Of a stretch of 64,000 nt of DNA, positions 16,238-24,914 are shown one piece after another. Location of the stretch: assembly GCF_900108515.1 (NCBI RefSeq), contig NZ_FNWW01000005.1, positions 248,001 through 312,000 on the forward strand. Direction: 5' to 3'. Numbering within the stretch: position 1 is the stretch's first letter; the number at the start of each line of letters is the position of its first letter. This stretch comes from Halobacillus karajensis (lineage in GTDB: Bacteria; Bacillota; Bacilli; Bacillales; Halobacillaceae). The notes under the pieces are model-generated. The model saw only the letters and a program-made list of their open reading frames with translations. It was not told where the DNA came from and did not search any database. The position numbers were made by a program, and so were the translations under genes.

Positions 16238-16947
16238 TTCTCATCCTCCTCTATCTTTTTATATTCCTTTTCATGGATACGAGTAAAGCGTACTCGATCG
16301 CCTGCTTGAAGAAGGGATGGAGAATCTCTTTCAGGATCAAATAACTTAAGAGGAGTCCGTCCAATGAGCTGCCATCCTCCTGGTGTTTCAATCGGATATA
16401 CCCCTGTCTGCTCTCCTGCAACTCCTACGGAACCAGCAGGAATAGAAAGTCTTGGATCATCTCTCCGGGGTGTTGCAATCTCCTTATCCATCCCACCAAT
16501 ATAGGGAAAACCTGGCGCAAATCCGATCATATAAACTAAATAATCTCCGTTCAGGTGGATCTCTATGACTTCTTCTTCTGACATCCTATTATGTGAAGCG
16601 ACCTGGGTAAGATCAGGCCCCCATTCGCCTCCATAGCAAACTGGAATTTCAACTGTTCTTGTTTTATTTTGATCGTTTGTGAAATCGGATAGTAAGGTCA
16701 GTAATTCTTTACGAGCCCACTCAAACGGGAGCAGGTCTTGATAAGTAGACTGTTTCGCTATGTAGAGAGGGTTGTAGATAACCGTAATTGTAGTAAAAGC
16801 TGGTATATACTCGATCATCCAATCTGGATGAATTTGATCGAGCTGTGACGAAATACTGCGTACTTGTTTATTGATGTCTTCACTAATTGAATCCCCTAAA
16901 TCAATAATAAGAGCTTGGTCTCCAAGGGGCTGTATGTTCATGTTCAT
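16234..16947 (-). CDS. pxpB: 5-oxoprolinase subunit B (KipI-type)
   Basis: The 237-residue protein is of the allophanate hydrolase subunit 1/KipI family: QPLGDQALIIDLGD at the start, IPVCYGGEWGPDL, YMIGFAPGFPYIGGM, and SVGVAGEQTGVYPIETPGGW near the C-terminus. It is the first gene of the minus-strand pxpB-pxpC-pxpA-transporter operon. AAAGGAGGT precedes the ATG at 16947. The B. subtilis homologue KipI also inhibits KinA autophosphorylation. No KipR-type regulator gene is present here. Confidence 0.95.
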   Translation of the reverse strand: MNMNIQPLGDQALIIDLGDSISEDINKQVRSISSQLDQIHPDWMIEYIPAFTTITVIYNPLYIAKQSTYQDLLPFEWARKELLTLLSDFTNDQNKTRTVEIPVCYGGEWGPDLTQVASHNRMSEEEVIEIHLNGDYLVYMIGFAPGFPYIGGMDKEIATPRRDDPRLSIPAGSVGVAGEQTGVYPIETPGGWQLIGRTPLKLFDPERDSPSLLQAGDRVRFTRIHEKEYKKIEEDEK

Positions 16948-17136
16948 GTGAATACCTCCTTTACATTATTCTAGTGATAAAGCCTTGCTATAGAGAAGAG
17001 AAAAAAGTCGTACTTTTTAGAATCTTATCGAAATATGAAGAGAACTATCAATGTATGTCAATTTTCCTTACTTATATATGTTAATATCGTATCTTAATTT
17101 TTCAGCTCTTTCAATTCGAAAAAGGGTTCCTCTTGT

Positions 17137-17163
17137 GTTTAGCTTAAGTCATGGATTGGGAAT
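17137..17163 (+). promoter_or_regulatory. Sigma-B-like promoter
   Basis: GTTTAG-N15-GGGAAT matches the general-stress sigma-B consensus (GTTTAA, GGGWAW) closely. It lies 35 bp before the start of a DUF2188 protein, a family often found among general stress genes. Confidence 0.55.
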
Positions 17164-17197
17164 AGTAAAAAAGAAAAAAATTGAGGAGGTCTCTAGC

Positions 17198-17659
17198 ATG
17201 CCGTGGGATACAAATGATTATCCAAGCTCGTTAAAAAATTTAGAAACACCAGTCAGAAAAAAAGCCATCGATATCGCTAATGCCATGGTTGATGAGGGGT
17301 ATGAAGAAGACCGAGCGATCCCTATTGCTACAGAACAGGCGAAAGAGTGGTATGAGAACGCAGATCAGTCAGAGATAAAACGAGTACAACAAATGAGTGA
17401 TCAAAGCCTAAAATCAAGAGATGAAAAAGATAACAGGTCAGAAAGCCGACCGGAATTAATGGACAAAGGTCAGCATGTTGTTGCACATAAGAATGGGTGG
17501 GCAGTTCAAACGGAAGAGGCAAAACAGCCATCGGAAGTACTTGAGAATAAGCAAGATGCAATTGAAAGGGCAAAAGAAATTGCTCAGAACAAAGGAACAC
17601 AAGCGGTTATTCATAAGAAAGATGGTAGTATCCAGAAAAAAATCTCATTTGATGAGTGA
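17198..17659 (+). CDS. DUF2188-domain protein with ChaB-like N-terminus
   Basis: The 153-residue soluble, highly charged protein has an N-terminal part (PWDTNDYPSSLKNLETPVRK, through KEWYEN) resembling ChaB-like or hypothetical stress proteins. A C-terminal DUF2188 domain (HVVAHKNGWAVQTE through AVIHKKDGSIQKKISF) follows. The function is unknown. The ATG at 17198 follows TTGAGGAGGT; the frame is open further upstream to 17051 but that part includes the promoter. The sigma-B-like promoter suggests stress induction. The gene is monocistronic. Confidence 0.82.
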   Translation: MPWDTNDYPSSLKNLETPVRKKAIDIANAMVDEGYEEDRAIPIATEQAKEWYENADQSEIKRVQQMSDQSLKSRDEKDNRSESRPELMDKGQHVVAHKNGWAVQTEEAKQPSEVLENKQDAIERAKEIAQNKGTQAVIHKKDGSIQKKISFDE

Positions 17660-18028
17660 TCTAGGTTTATAATTTTCCATTATAGTATACAGCATAACTT
17701 CAAATGAAGAAGTTGGGCTGTAAATGCAGAAGAGTACGAATGATCATGCAAAGGAAATTCACATTCTGAGATATTTCTACCAAAAGAGGGGACCCCGAAG
17801 TAATTGGATGATAATTGTAAAAGAACATAAGGAAAGCACCTTGAGAAAGGTGTTTTTCTTATGTTAAATCTTCAAGTATAAGCCTTATGATTATAGTGTA
17901 GAGAGAGCCCAGAATAGTAAGTTATTCCATATCCCTTATTAGTTATAATGAATGCTTTCTCGTATTGCCATAGGAGATCGAAATGAAACATTTGGTTCTT
18001 CGTGAATAAGGGGATGGAGGGGATTTGC
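17660..18028. other. Gene-free stretch with a long hairpin
   Basis: Apart from the extended hairpin at 17824-17865 I see no supported gene. A 50-codon frame starting with ATG near 17728 runs through the hairpin, has no ribosome site and resembles no family I know. Confidence 0.5.
17824..17865. terminator. Bidirectional terminator hairpin
   Basis: AACATAAG...GCACCTT pairs with AAGGTG...CTTATGTT, with a T5 run inside the 3' arm. It probably ends the DUF2188 transcript, about 165 bp after the stop. Confidence 0.65.
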
Positions 18029-18186
18029 ATGGCTTGTAAACTAGAGGGGACTCTTTTGTATTGTTCCTTATTCTTGCGGTTGTTTCAAAGTCAATCGGGG
18101 TCCTGTGGCATTTTCAGAATGAGGGAAGCCCTGATAAGTTCAAAGGGGAGAAGCCATTTATGTTAAAATACGAAAGAAAAACTTAA
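18029..18186 (+). pseudogene. Possible small membrane protein gene with a frameshift
   Basis: An ATG at 18029 has an excellent ribosome site (GGAGGGG, 6 bp spacing). After a few codons and a GGGG run, the protein-like frame is a different one: SFVLFLILAVVSKSIGVLWH, a hydrophobic segment, then a polar tail ending at TAA 18184. That frame has only a TTG (18061) as a possible start. Either this is a TTG-initiated 41-residue membrane peptide, or a small gene broken near the G run. It ends 17 bp before the ywbE-like gene. Low certainty. Confidence 0.3.
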
Positions 18187-18203
18187 TTTGGAGGTCCCAG
18201 TCT

Positions 18204-18398
18204 ATGAATGGACAGAAAAGAAGCGATATATATGCAGGCGCTGATGTCGATATTGTTTTAAAGAAAGATCAAAGAAGTGGAACATTGACACGTGGGATAG
18301 TGAAGGACATTCTAACAAAATCCCCAAATCATCCACATGGAATAAAGGTGCGGCTTGAAGATGGACAAGTCGGACGAGTCAAGAACATCCATTCATAA
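18204..18398 (+). CDS. YwbE family protein
   Basis: The 64-residue product matches the small conserved YwbE family nearly throughout: NGQKRSDIYAGADVDIVLKK, then LTRGIVKDILTKSP and GIKVRLEDGQVGRVKNI. The KOW-like beta-rich sequence suggests nucleic-acid or ribosome association, but the function is unknown. TTGGAGGT precedes the ATG. A strong terminator follows. Confidence 0.92.
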   Translation: MNGQKRSDIYAGADVDIVLKKDQRSGTLTRGIVKDILTKSPNHPHGIKVRLEDGQVGRVKNIHS

Positions 18399-18411
18399 AA
18401 TCATAATTAAT

Positions 18412-18448
18412 AAGCCCCCTGATCCATCCAGGGGGCTTGAATTTTTTT
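18412..18448 (+). terminator. Terminator after the YwbE gene
   Basis: A perfect 10-bp stem, AAGCCCCCTG with CAGGGGGCTT, is followed by GAATTTTTTT. Confidence 0.9.
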
Positions 18449-18485
18449 CTGACTTTCTTTAAAACACCCTCATTTTAACAATTTT

Positions 18486-18908
18486 TTACGTTTGCCGGGA
18501 ATGGGCAGGGCGCATCTGCTTTATTTCTTGTTGATAATTTCTAAATGGAATCTCAATAGTGAAGAAAGCCCCGTCATCGTCTTCGGTTGCAGCAAGAATG
18601 GTGTATTCTGGACCGAAAATCTGTTTCATGGCATAATCCCCATTTACAAAAGGCTCTTGATCAATCGAGAACCCAGTGGCTAGGAGTGTGTGTCGGTCTT
18701 CTTCTGTGAAATTACTAACTTCTGACAAGTGGACCATAGGGCGGATGAGGGGCATATTTTCCGTTTCTTCAATAAGGTCATAATCAATATGAATTTGGAC
18801 TAAATCCCGAGCATCACCAAGCATGTCTATAACAAACGTTTTAAACTCTGAGAAGTCCATAAGAAACCGGACATCTTCGGGTTCTATACGATCTAAGTAA
18901 CGGGACAT
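18486..18908 (-). CDS. Conserved-looking hypothetical protein, 140 aa
   Basis: I do not recognise the family. The product is acidic and soluble, without signal peptide or membrane segment. The start is MSRYLDRIEPEDVRFLMDF and the C-terminal part reads FFTIEIPFRNYQQEIKQ. It looks like a compact alpha/beta protein. The ribosome site TTAGGAGGC lies 7 bp before the ATG, so it is very likely a real gene. It is monocistronic on the minus strand, facing the YwbE terminator. Confidence 0.75.
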   Translation of the reverse strand: MSRYLDRIEPEDVRFLMDFSEFKTFVIDMLGDARDLVQIHIDYDLIEETENMPLIRPMVHLSEVSNFTEEDRHTLLATGFSIDQEPFVNGDYAMKQIFGPEYTILAATEDDDGAFFTIEIPFRNYQQEIKQMRPAHSRQT

Positions 18909-18984
18909 ACAAACAAGCCTCCTAAATAAGCTTCTATGGCTTATATTACCATGAAATTCTTTCTATAAACCTATGTAAATTAGA

Positions 18985-19018
18985 AAAAGCGAGAAGGACG
19001 ATTGTCCAACTCGCTTTT
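18985..19018. terminator. Bidirectional terminator
   Basis: AAAAGCGAG pairs with CTCGCTTTT and has an inner GGAC/GTCC pairing. It can end minus-strand transcription from the reductase pseudogene before the 140-aa gene. Confidence 0.65.
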
Positions 19019-19334
19019 GTGTTTCGGAAAATATCAAGTTGTACCTACTTGTGTTTGAACAAGTGTTGTGGAACTATGTCCATGTTATTGCCGCGGTTCA
19101 TAAATTCTACATGGTAGTTTTAAGCAACTTAAACGACGCAATCCCTACCTCTATTGCATCCTTACAGCTCCGAAGCTGTTCCAGTGTGATTAAGTTGTAC
19201 CAAAACATAGCAGAACGCCAGTCTCATACTAATCACTCTTTTCTTTTCCGAGTTACCCTCTATCGAAGGCACTAATAAAACATTATAATCCTTATATTCG
19301 TCTATGTCAATAGTATGCGTATTGATGACTGGCT
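19019..19334. other. Gene-free stretch, about 316 bp
   Basis: A 78-codon plus-strand frame (19039-19275) lacks a ribosome site and looks random. The 10-mer AAGTTGTACC occurs twice (near 19036 and 19193). I can assign no function. Confidence 0.4.
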
Positions 19335-20331
19335 TTATTCTCTTAATTTCACAATTGAGCGACCGCGGGTTTTACCTTGTAATATAGTTTCCAGTGTTTC
19401 AGGAACTTCTTCTAGTGTGTGTACAACTTTGATAAGGTTGAAAACTTCTTTAATTTTCAAATCGTTAGCCATACGGTGCCAGACTTTTTTTCGTTTTTCC
19501 ATTGGGCAGTTAACAGAATCAATTCCAATAAGACTATTACCCCTTAAAATGAATGGATAAACCTGAGTTGGCACTTTCGCTCCTCCTGTCAGTCCGCTTA
19601 CAGCCACAGCACCTTCATAATGAAGTTGTCCGAGTATGGAGGCGAGCTGTTCACCTCCAACAGGGTCGACAACACCAGCCCAACGCCCACTGGCTAACGG
19701 ACGCAGCCTCCCATCATACACATCGTCGCGTGATAGGATATGGGAGGCTCCTAAATCTTTTAAGTATTCTTTGTTCTCAGCTCTGCCTGTGCTAGCTTCT
19801 ACCGTATACCCACGTTTGGCCCAGCATGGAGACCGCAATACTGCCGACACCGCCGGAGGCTCCTGTTACAAGTATCGGACCGTGCTTTGGAGTTAATCCA
19901 TTTTCTTCAAGACGGTGAATGGAAAGAGCAGCTGTAAACCCTGCGGTCCCGTAAATCATCGCTTCTTCAGTCGTAAGACCGTCAGGAAGTGGGACAACCC
20001 AATCGGCAGGTAGGCTTGCATATTCACTATACCCACCAAAATGATTTACGCCGATTTCATAACTGGTTGCAATCACAGGATCGCCTTCATTAAAGCGCTT
20101 ATCTGAAGAGCGAACCACTTCACCAGCCAAATCTATCCCAGGAATGATGGGATAACTTTTGACGAGAGGGTTGTCTGGCTGAGAAATCATTCCGTCTTTA
20201 TAATTGATACTAGAATAATGGACTTTGATCAAAACATCACTGGAGGGCAAGTCGGAGAAGGTGAGATTTTGAATCGAACCTTTTACATTGCCTTCTTTTT
20301 TGTTGATTATATAGGCTTTAAAACTTGTCAT
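19335..20331 (-). pseudogene. AcuI/YhdH-type quinone (acrylyl-CoA) reductase, frameshifted
   Basis: Two overlapping frames join into one full-length medium-chain reductase of the YhdH/YhfP/AcuI group. The N-part (20331 to about 19820) carries SINYKDGMIS, PIIPGIDLAGEVV and VTGASGGVGSIAVSML. The C-part (about 19822 to 19335) continues with KRGYTVEASTGRAENKEYL, WAGVVDPVGG and GRSIVKL. Removing one base from the C run at 19820-19822 (minus strand CTGGGCC to CTGGCC) restores a single frame exactly at the family-typical SMLAKRGY. The gene is otherwise intact, so this is a fresh mutation or a sequencing error. The family reduces acryloyl-CoA or quinones with NADPH. Confidence 0.88.
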
Positions 20332-20352
20332 TTGGAAACCTCATTTCGATCA

Positions 20353-20544
20353 TTAAGGACGAAGATCTTCATCATAATCTTCTTCCGTTACAGAATCTTG
20401 TTTTGACTTTCTTCCTTTTTCTTGTTCCCGTTCTTCTTTTTTTACTTCTTCATCAGGAATACCATCGATCAGGTGTTCTTTTTTTAGTTTTTCTTGGAAG
20501 CTTTGATCGTTTTCCGCTACTTTATTCCGTTTTTGATCAGACAT
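20353..20544 (-). CDS. Small charged hypothetical protein, 63 aa
   Basis: The product is extremely rich in Lys, Glu and Asp with no hydrophobic core (SDQKRNKVAENDQSFQEKLK to TEEDYDEDLRP). It is probably disordered. CTGGAGGTG lies 8 bp before the ATG. It lies upstream of the frameshifted reductase on the same strand, 21 bp apart, and may be co-transcribed. I know no function. Confidence 0.65.
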   Translation of the reverse strand: MSDQKRNKVAENDQSFQEKLKKEHLIDGIPDEEVKKEEREQEKGRKSKQDSVTEEDYDEDLRP

Positions 20545-20627
20545 CTTTTACACCTCCAGAAAAATGTAAGTCCTGGATATGATTCCTTTTTAAAGCAACA
20601 GTTAAACCTATGTTTAAAAAATGACGC

Positions 20628-20654
20628 ATAAAAAAACGTCCTGTTTTGGACGTT
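20628..20654 (-). terminator. Terminator of the channel gene
   Basis: On the minus strand AACGTCC pairs with GGACGTT and is followed by a T run, directly after the channel stop at 20657. Confidence 0.85.
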
Positions 20655-20656
20655 TA

Positions 20657-21292
20657 TTACTTGTCTATGAATTTATGTTTAAATGATTTTATAAAAGTGG
20701 TTTTCAACAGATAATCGATGGTCGTACTAATAATCAGTCCGTGAATGATCACACCGAGGATTGTAAAGATTACGAGGATAGTGTTTCCTGCTGCTGTTTC
20801 AGGTTCGAATCCCGACTTCCCGAAGAAAGTAATGGAAAGGATTGCACTAATCCAAGCGTCGCTATAGGTATCTAACTCATTTTCAACGAGGTTTAGTGGG
20901 ATGATTAATAGAAAGACAAGGATAAAGGTTATTCCAGAAACCGTTAAAAGATGCTGTCTTTTTAAAAAGTGAATCAGAGGCATCGTATAATATTTGGTTA
21001 TGGATTTTAATCTTAATAAATGAAGAATCCTGGCAAACCTAGCCAATTGAAAAACGGCATCCAATGGAATGGCTGCTATGACTATAAAAGGATGCTTTTT
21101 AATGAACTCCCATTTGTTTGGGCTTTTAAACAAACGATACAGAAAATCAAGGAAAAAAATTGACCAGGTACTCCATACGATAAGACTATTATATCCTGTT
21201 TGTTGCCATATGGTAGCGACGGAAAGGGCTGCTAAACCGACCATGAACAGTTCATAAAAGATTTTGCTAGGTTTTCTATTAAACAGTCCCAT
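20657..21292 (-). CDS. Voltage-gated K+ channel-like protein with altered filter
   Basis: The 211-residue membrane protein has the plan of a small voltage-gated channel. S1-S3 like segments lie at about 12-80, an S4-like helix has spaced Arg/Lys (R85, R88, R94, K96), S5 is near 118-135, a pore region near 145-166 and S6 near 170-195. The pore aligns with TVGYGDxxPxT channels, but the filter reads FFGKSGFEPET (156-166), so the GYG core is GKS. Pro164 and Thr166 are kept. It may conduct differently, not conduct, or act as a sensor. GAGGGGAT precedes the ATG. It is monocistronic. Confidence 0.75.
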   Translation of the reverse strand: MGLFNRKPSKIFYELFMVGLAALSVATIWQQTGYNSLIVWSTWSIFFLDFLYRLFKSPNKWEFIKKHPFIVIAAIPLDAVFQLARFARILHLLRLKSITKYYTMPLIHFLKRQHLLTVSGITFILVFLLIIPLNLVENELDTYSDAWISAILSITFFGKSGFEPETAAGNTILVIFTILGVIIHGLIISTTIDYLLKTTFIKSFKHKFIDK

Positions 21293-21551
21293 GGTCTATC
21301 CCCTCTTCCTGAATTTGTCGAATCGACCCTATTATATCATTCTATTTATTAGAGGGCATTAACGATGACGCCATGTTTTGGTCTATATTCAACCTGCCAG
21401 GTTTATGTATAATTACATTCTTACGTTTCGTAGGTCATATATGAAATAAACGATTGTTCCGTTGTTTTTTTGTCTTAACAAAGTTATTTATTCCTCTAGG
21501 GCTCGACCTGTGGTATTCTCAGATTAACGAATGTAGGAAAGGGAAATAGAA

Positions 21552-22130
21552 GTGCGTATTCTATCAAATCTCATAAATGTTTTATTTTTTACAGGAATAG
21601 TGGCTCTTTTGTTTTTCTTTTTATTACAACAGATGGAAAAAGAGGCACCCCAGGGTGTTTTTTATAGTGAAGATGTTTCGTTGCCAGACAATCTTCATCC
21701 AACTGTGAAAGAACGGAAGGATGAGCTGGTGGAACGGGTTCGTGAAAAAGGAATCCAAATCGTGATCACCGAAGGTCATCGGTCTGAAGAGAAACAGGAT
21801 GCTCTCTATGCTCAAGGACGATCCTCCGAGGGTGAAGTTGTTACACACGCTAAGGGGGGAGAATCTTATCACAATTATGGACTTGCCATTGACTTTGCGC
21901 TCAAAGCAGAGGGAGGAAATGTTATATGGGACAGAGAGTACGATGGAAACGGAAATGGCCAATCGGACTGGATGGAGACCGTGGAGGTTGCAAAAGAGCT
22001 TGGTTTTGAATGGGGAGGAGATTGGGAGAATTTCAAGGACTACCCTCACTTACAAATGGATTTCGGCTTATCCATTAGGGAATTAAAAAGAGGAAAACGT
22101 CCTGGGGATGATTCCCTTAATGATAGATAA
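21552..22130 (+). CDS. CwlK/VanY-type M15 peptidoglycan peptidase, membrane-anchored
   Basis: The 192-residue protein has an uncleaved-looking N-terminal hydrophobic anchor (about residues 8-26). An extracellular M15 zinc peptidase domain follows: ITEGHRSEEKQDALYAQGR, ESYHNYGLAIDFAL and FKDYPHLQMDFG contain the His/Asp/His zinc site. The family cleaves L-Ala-D-Glu or D-Ala-D-Ala bonds in cell-wall peptides; CwlK is the nearest match. It starts with GTG behind GAAAGGGAA and ends at a strong bidirectional terminator. Confidence 0.88.
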   Translation: MRILSNLINVLFFTGIVALLFFFLLQQMEKEAPQGVFYSEDVSLPDNLHPTVKERKDELVERVREKGIQIVITEGHRSEEKQDALYAQGRSSEGEVVTHAKGGESYHNYGLAIDFALKAEGGNVIWDREYDGNGNGQSDWMETVEVAKELGFEWGGDWENFKDYPHLQMDFGLSIRELKRGKRPGDDSLNDR

Positions 22131-22144
22131 TCGATAGTTAATAC

Positions 22145-22176
22145 AAAGGTGCTTCCCATTGGAAGCACCTTTTTTG
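22145..22176. terminator. Bidirectional terminator
   Basis: A perfect 12-bp stem (AAAGGTGCTTCC with GGAAGCACCTTT) has T runs on both sides, between the convergent CwlK-like and PanE-like genes. Confidence 0.9.
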
Positions 22177-22182
22177 AGAGGA

Positions 22183-23103
22183 TTAATGTTGGAATTTTTC
22201 GTAAGGCTTAATCATAGCATGGATGGTTTCGATATAAGGCATCCTCAAATTCACTTGGTTTCCTAACCGCAGGGCACCTCCATGAAGATGCTCCACCTCA
22301 AGGGGGAGCCCTTTCCGGCGGTCTTGATGCATGGATGAAGTCATGTCAGGGGCAAGATCCCGAAGACGTTCAAAGGCCTTATTTACATGCTCATCCGTTA
22401 GGTTAATTTGATGTGCATTTGCTAATTTCTTCATTTCCTTTAAGATGCGTTCAGCAATTTTGAAGGTCTGCGAATAACGGCGGACCATACCGATCGGCTG
22501 ATTCGTAGCGGTAGTAATTCCTGAAAACGCTGTGATGAACATATATTTATTCCACATAGCCTCTAAGACGTTAGGGCTGAGGATTCCTGTTAAATTTGCT
22601 TGATTACAAGCGAGTGCGAGTTCCTCACAAATGGCTTGTTGGGATGAATGAAGGGGACCAAACACAAGGTCATGGAAGGGGCTTGTATGAACCACATGTC
22701 CTTTCTCATCCAGAGTAGCTATAATATAAGCATGCCCCCCGATGACAGCTTCTTCTCCTAATTCTTTTTGTAATATGTGGATGTGTTCCATTCCGTTCAA
22801 AACAGGGTAAACCTTTGCTCCTTTGTTCACAAGGGATTTCAACCAATCAAGTGTCCCATGAAGGTGGTATCCCTTGACGGCTAGAAAGACAAGGTCGGGG
22901 TTGTCGATTTCTTCAGGGCTTCTAGCTATCACTGGTTTAGCCACTTCATAATCTCCCATTTCGCTATGCAACTTCAATCCATTATTTTTCATTTGTTCGG
23001 CTCTGCCTTCACGTACTAAATTGATGACTTCGTGGCCGGATTCCTGCCAACGTGCTCCGAAGTATGCACCTAATGCTCCTGCACCTAAGACTATAATTTT
23101 CAT
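22183..23103 (-). CDS. 2-dehydropantoate 2-reductase family protein (ApbA/PanE type)
   Basis: The 306-residue protein has an N-terminal NADP-binding motif IIVLGAGALGAYFGARW and the ApbA C-terminal domain with NKYMFITAFSGITTATNQP and TSSMHQDRRKGLPLEVEHLHG. These are the catalytic Lys/Asn/Ser/Glu landmarks of ketopantoate reductase. Paralogues are common, so the substrate may be another 2-oxo acid rather than ketopantoate. The ATG at 23103 is taken as start because CGGAGG lies 8 bp upstream; a GTG at 23112 overlaps that ribosome site. Confidence 0.85.
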   Translation of the reverse strand: MKIIVLGAGALGAYFGARWQESGHEVINLVREGRAEQMKNNGLKLHSEMGDYEVAKPVIARSPEEIDNPDLVFLAVKGYHLHGTLDWLKSLVNKGAKVYPVLNGMEHIHILQKELGEEAVIGGHAYIIATLDEKGHVVHTSPFHDLVFGPLHSSQQAICEELALACNQANLTGILSPNVLEAMWNKYMFITAFSGITTATNQPIGMVRRYSQTFKIAERILKEMKKLANAHQINLTDEHVNKAFERLRDLAPDMTSSMHQDRRKGLPLEVEHLHGGALRLGNQVNLRMPYIETIHAMIKPYEKFQH

Positions 23104-23259
23104 TTGTGGCACCTCCGAGAAATTTATGTGTTCTGATCTTTACATCGATTAGTTGTAAAGGTGGCGGTTCTAAATGTCTCCGTGGTATTGTTCTCTGTAT
23201 CTTCAAATATCACAAATGACCGCAGACCCTTTCCATTCCTCTCTATAATAAAAAAGGGA

Positions 23260-23565
23260 CTAGGCTTTGTTGTCCAGACGAGTAGAACGTCCGGCATCGA
23301 TAAGAAGAACAATGGCTGTAATTGTATGCATGATCCAACCAATGATAGGAATGGCGCCGATGGCACTTGTAATCATGCCAAGAATACTACCGGCATAAGA
23401 CCTCTTTTCTTTGGCTGACACTACAAGTGTAATCAAGTGGAAGATAAACATGAATAGTAAAGGGAACCAGGCGTTACTGAAAATAAAAGCTCCGCCAGCG
23501 ATAGGGATGGCTAAAAATGCTTCACAACCACCTGTCACCCATTTTAGCAAAGTGGATATTTTCAT
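23260..23565 (-). CDS. Small integral membrane protein, 101 aa
   Basis: Three to four hydrophobic segments are visible (around LAIPIAGGAFIFSN, FPLLFMFIFHLITLVV, ILGMITSAIGAIPIIGWIM, ITAIVLLIDAG), with a short charged C-tail. I do not recognise the function. AAGGAG lies 10 bp before the ATG at 23565; an upstream start at 23586 precedes the ribosome site. It is monocistronic. Confidence 0.65.
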   Translation of the reverse strand: MKISTLLKWVTGGCEAFLAIPIAGGAFIFSNAWFPLLFMFIFHLITLVVSAKEKRSYAGSILGMITSAIGAIPIIGWIMHTITAIVLLIDAGRSTRLDNKA

Positions 23566-23906
23566 CTTTTTATGACTCCTTATCAAATCGCCTCTGAACC
23601 AAAAAGATCCTGTCTTTTTAAAAACAGAGCAATAAGTATTTTCTAAATGATTTCTTTTACTTTATATAGTATTTCAAATCATTTTATCAAATGTGACAAA
23701 TGTTCTCTACTTCCATGCGTTATTTCGACATGAGTGGCATAAAGTCCTTTTTCTGCTTTAAACAGGGAATTATTCTTATTAGAAAATGCCCCCCTGGAAG
23801 CAAAAGTTGCTTCCAGGGGGGCATCTTATTCAGTTCTATAATGGATTACGTTCCATTTCATTTCGTTTAACACATATCTCCAAAAGGCGTTTTCGGCATT
23901 TCAATC
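23566..23906. other. Gene-free stretch with the mreBH terminator
   Basis: It holds the probable promoter region of the small membrane protein gene (minus strand) and the strong hairpin at 23782-23824. Nothing else is supported. Confidence 0.5.
23782..23824 (-). terminator. Strong terminator downstream of mreBH
   Basis: A perfect 16-bp stem (ATGCCCCCCTGGAAGC and its complement, 7-nt loop) is followed on the minus strand by TTTTCTAAT. It lies about 80 bp after the mreBH stop. Confidence 0.85.
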
Positions 23907-24914
23907 TTACTTACTTGCTTTTTGTAGTTTTTGGATCATTTTGAGGCTGCGGCCTGTCCCGATGGCAACGGATTCTAGTGGGCTTGGTGCCATGTGAACG
24001 GGGACTGAAATTTCGTTGGACAGCCAATCTTGCATACCGTTAAGAAGAGATCCGCCTCCTGTGAGGATTACTCCATGGTCTACGATGTCTCCACTTAGTT
24101 CTGGTGGGCATTCTTCAAGGGTGGCGCGGATAGTCTCAAGAAGCTGCTCAAGTGATTCTTTTAATGCGCCTTGAATTTCTGTAGATTTCAGTTCAATCGT
24201 TTTTGGCAGTCCAGTGACCATATCCCGGCCTCTGACTTCCATGGTTACTTCTGGATGATCAATTAAGGCATAGCCGATTTCCATTTTAATTTGTTCAGCT
24301 GTACGTTCACCGATCAATACGTTGTAGGCTTTACGTACGTGTTGAATGATTTCTTCATCCATGACATCTCCACCTGTCCGGATGGATTTACAGGAAACTA
24401 CACCGCCGAAGGATATGATAGCAACTTCACTTGTCCCCCCTCCGATATCGACAACAACATTGGCAATCGGTTCGTCGACTGGAAGGTCAGAACCAATGGC
24501 AGCTGCGATTGGCTCCTCAATCAAGTGAACATTCTTTGCGCCATAGCTTTTGACAGCATTATGGATAGCACGCCGTTCTACAGATGTGGACCCGGAAGGT
24601 GTACAAATCACAACCGTGGGCTTACGCATAGACATTCCTGATTTTTTGGAAACTTTCTTTAAAAGCTCTTTTAACATTTGAGCCGTCATATCATAATCGG
24701 CAATAACACCATCACGTAAAGGACGAACAGGAATAATATTTCTCGGTGTCTTTCCTACCATTTCTTTTGCTTCTTTTCCTACAGCAACAACGTTTTTTGT
24801 TTCTGTGTTGTAGGCGACAACAGATGGTTCATTAAGTAAAATTCCTTTTGATTTTGAATAAATTAATATGTTAGCAGTACCAAGGTCGATACCGATTTCT
24901 GCGTTTGATAACAT
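23907..24914 (-). CDS. mreBH: MreB-like actin homologue, MreBH type
   Basis: The 335-residue actin-fold protein has the phosphate-1 motif [16 protein letters not shown], the connect and phosphate-2 region [17 protein letters not shown] and the adenosine motif [12 protein letters not shown]. It polymerises on the inner membrane and guides lateral cell-wall synthesis and the LytE hydrolase. A single standalone copy, without mreCD or the mbl/spoIIID context, and close likeness of the N-terminus ([20 protein letters not shown]) favour MreBH over MreB or Mbl. TTTGGAGGT precedes the ATG. Confidence 0.85.
   Translation of the reverse strand: MLSNAEIGIDLGTANILIYSKSKGILLNEPSVVAYNTETKNVVAVGKEAKEMVGKTPRNIIPVRPLRDGVIADYDMTAQMLKELLKKVSKKSGMSMRKPTVVICTPSGSTSVERRAIHNAVKSYGAKNVHLIEEPIAAAIGSDLPVDEPIANVVVDIGGGTSEVAIISFGGVVSCKSIRTGGDVMDEEIIQHVRKAYNVLIGERTAEQIKMEIGYALIDHPEVTMEVRGRDMVTGLPKTIELKSTEIQGALKESLEQLLETIRATLEECPPELSGDIVDHGVILTGGGSLLNGMQDWLSNEISVPVHMAPSPLESVAIGTGRSLKMIQKLQKASK

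Noticed and set aside
19034-19202. Duplicate 10-mer AAGTTGTACC
   Set aside because: Two short copies without surrounding similarity; chance is sufficient.
19039-19275. 78-codon plus-strand frame
   Set aside because: No ribosome site and no recognisable protein features; probably chance.
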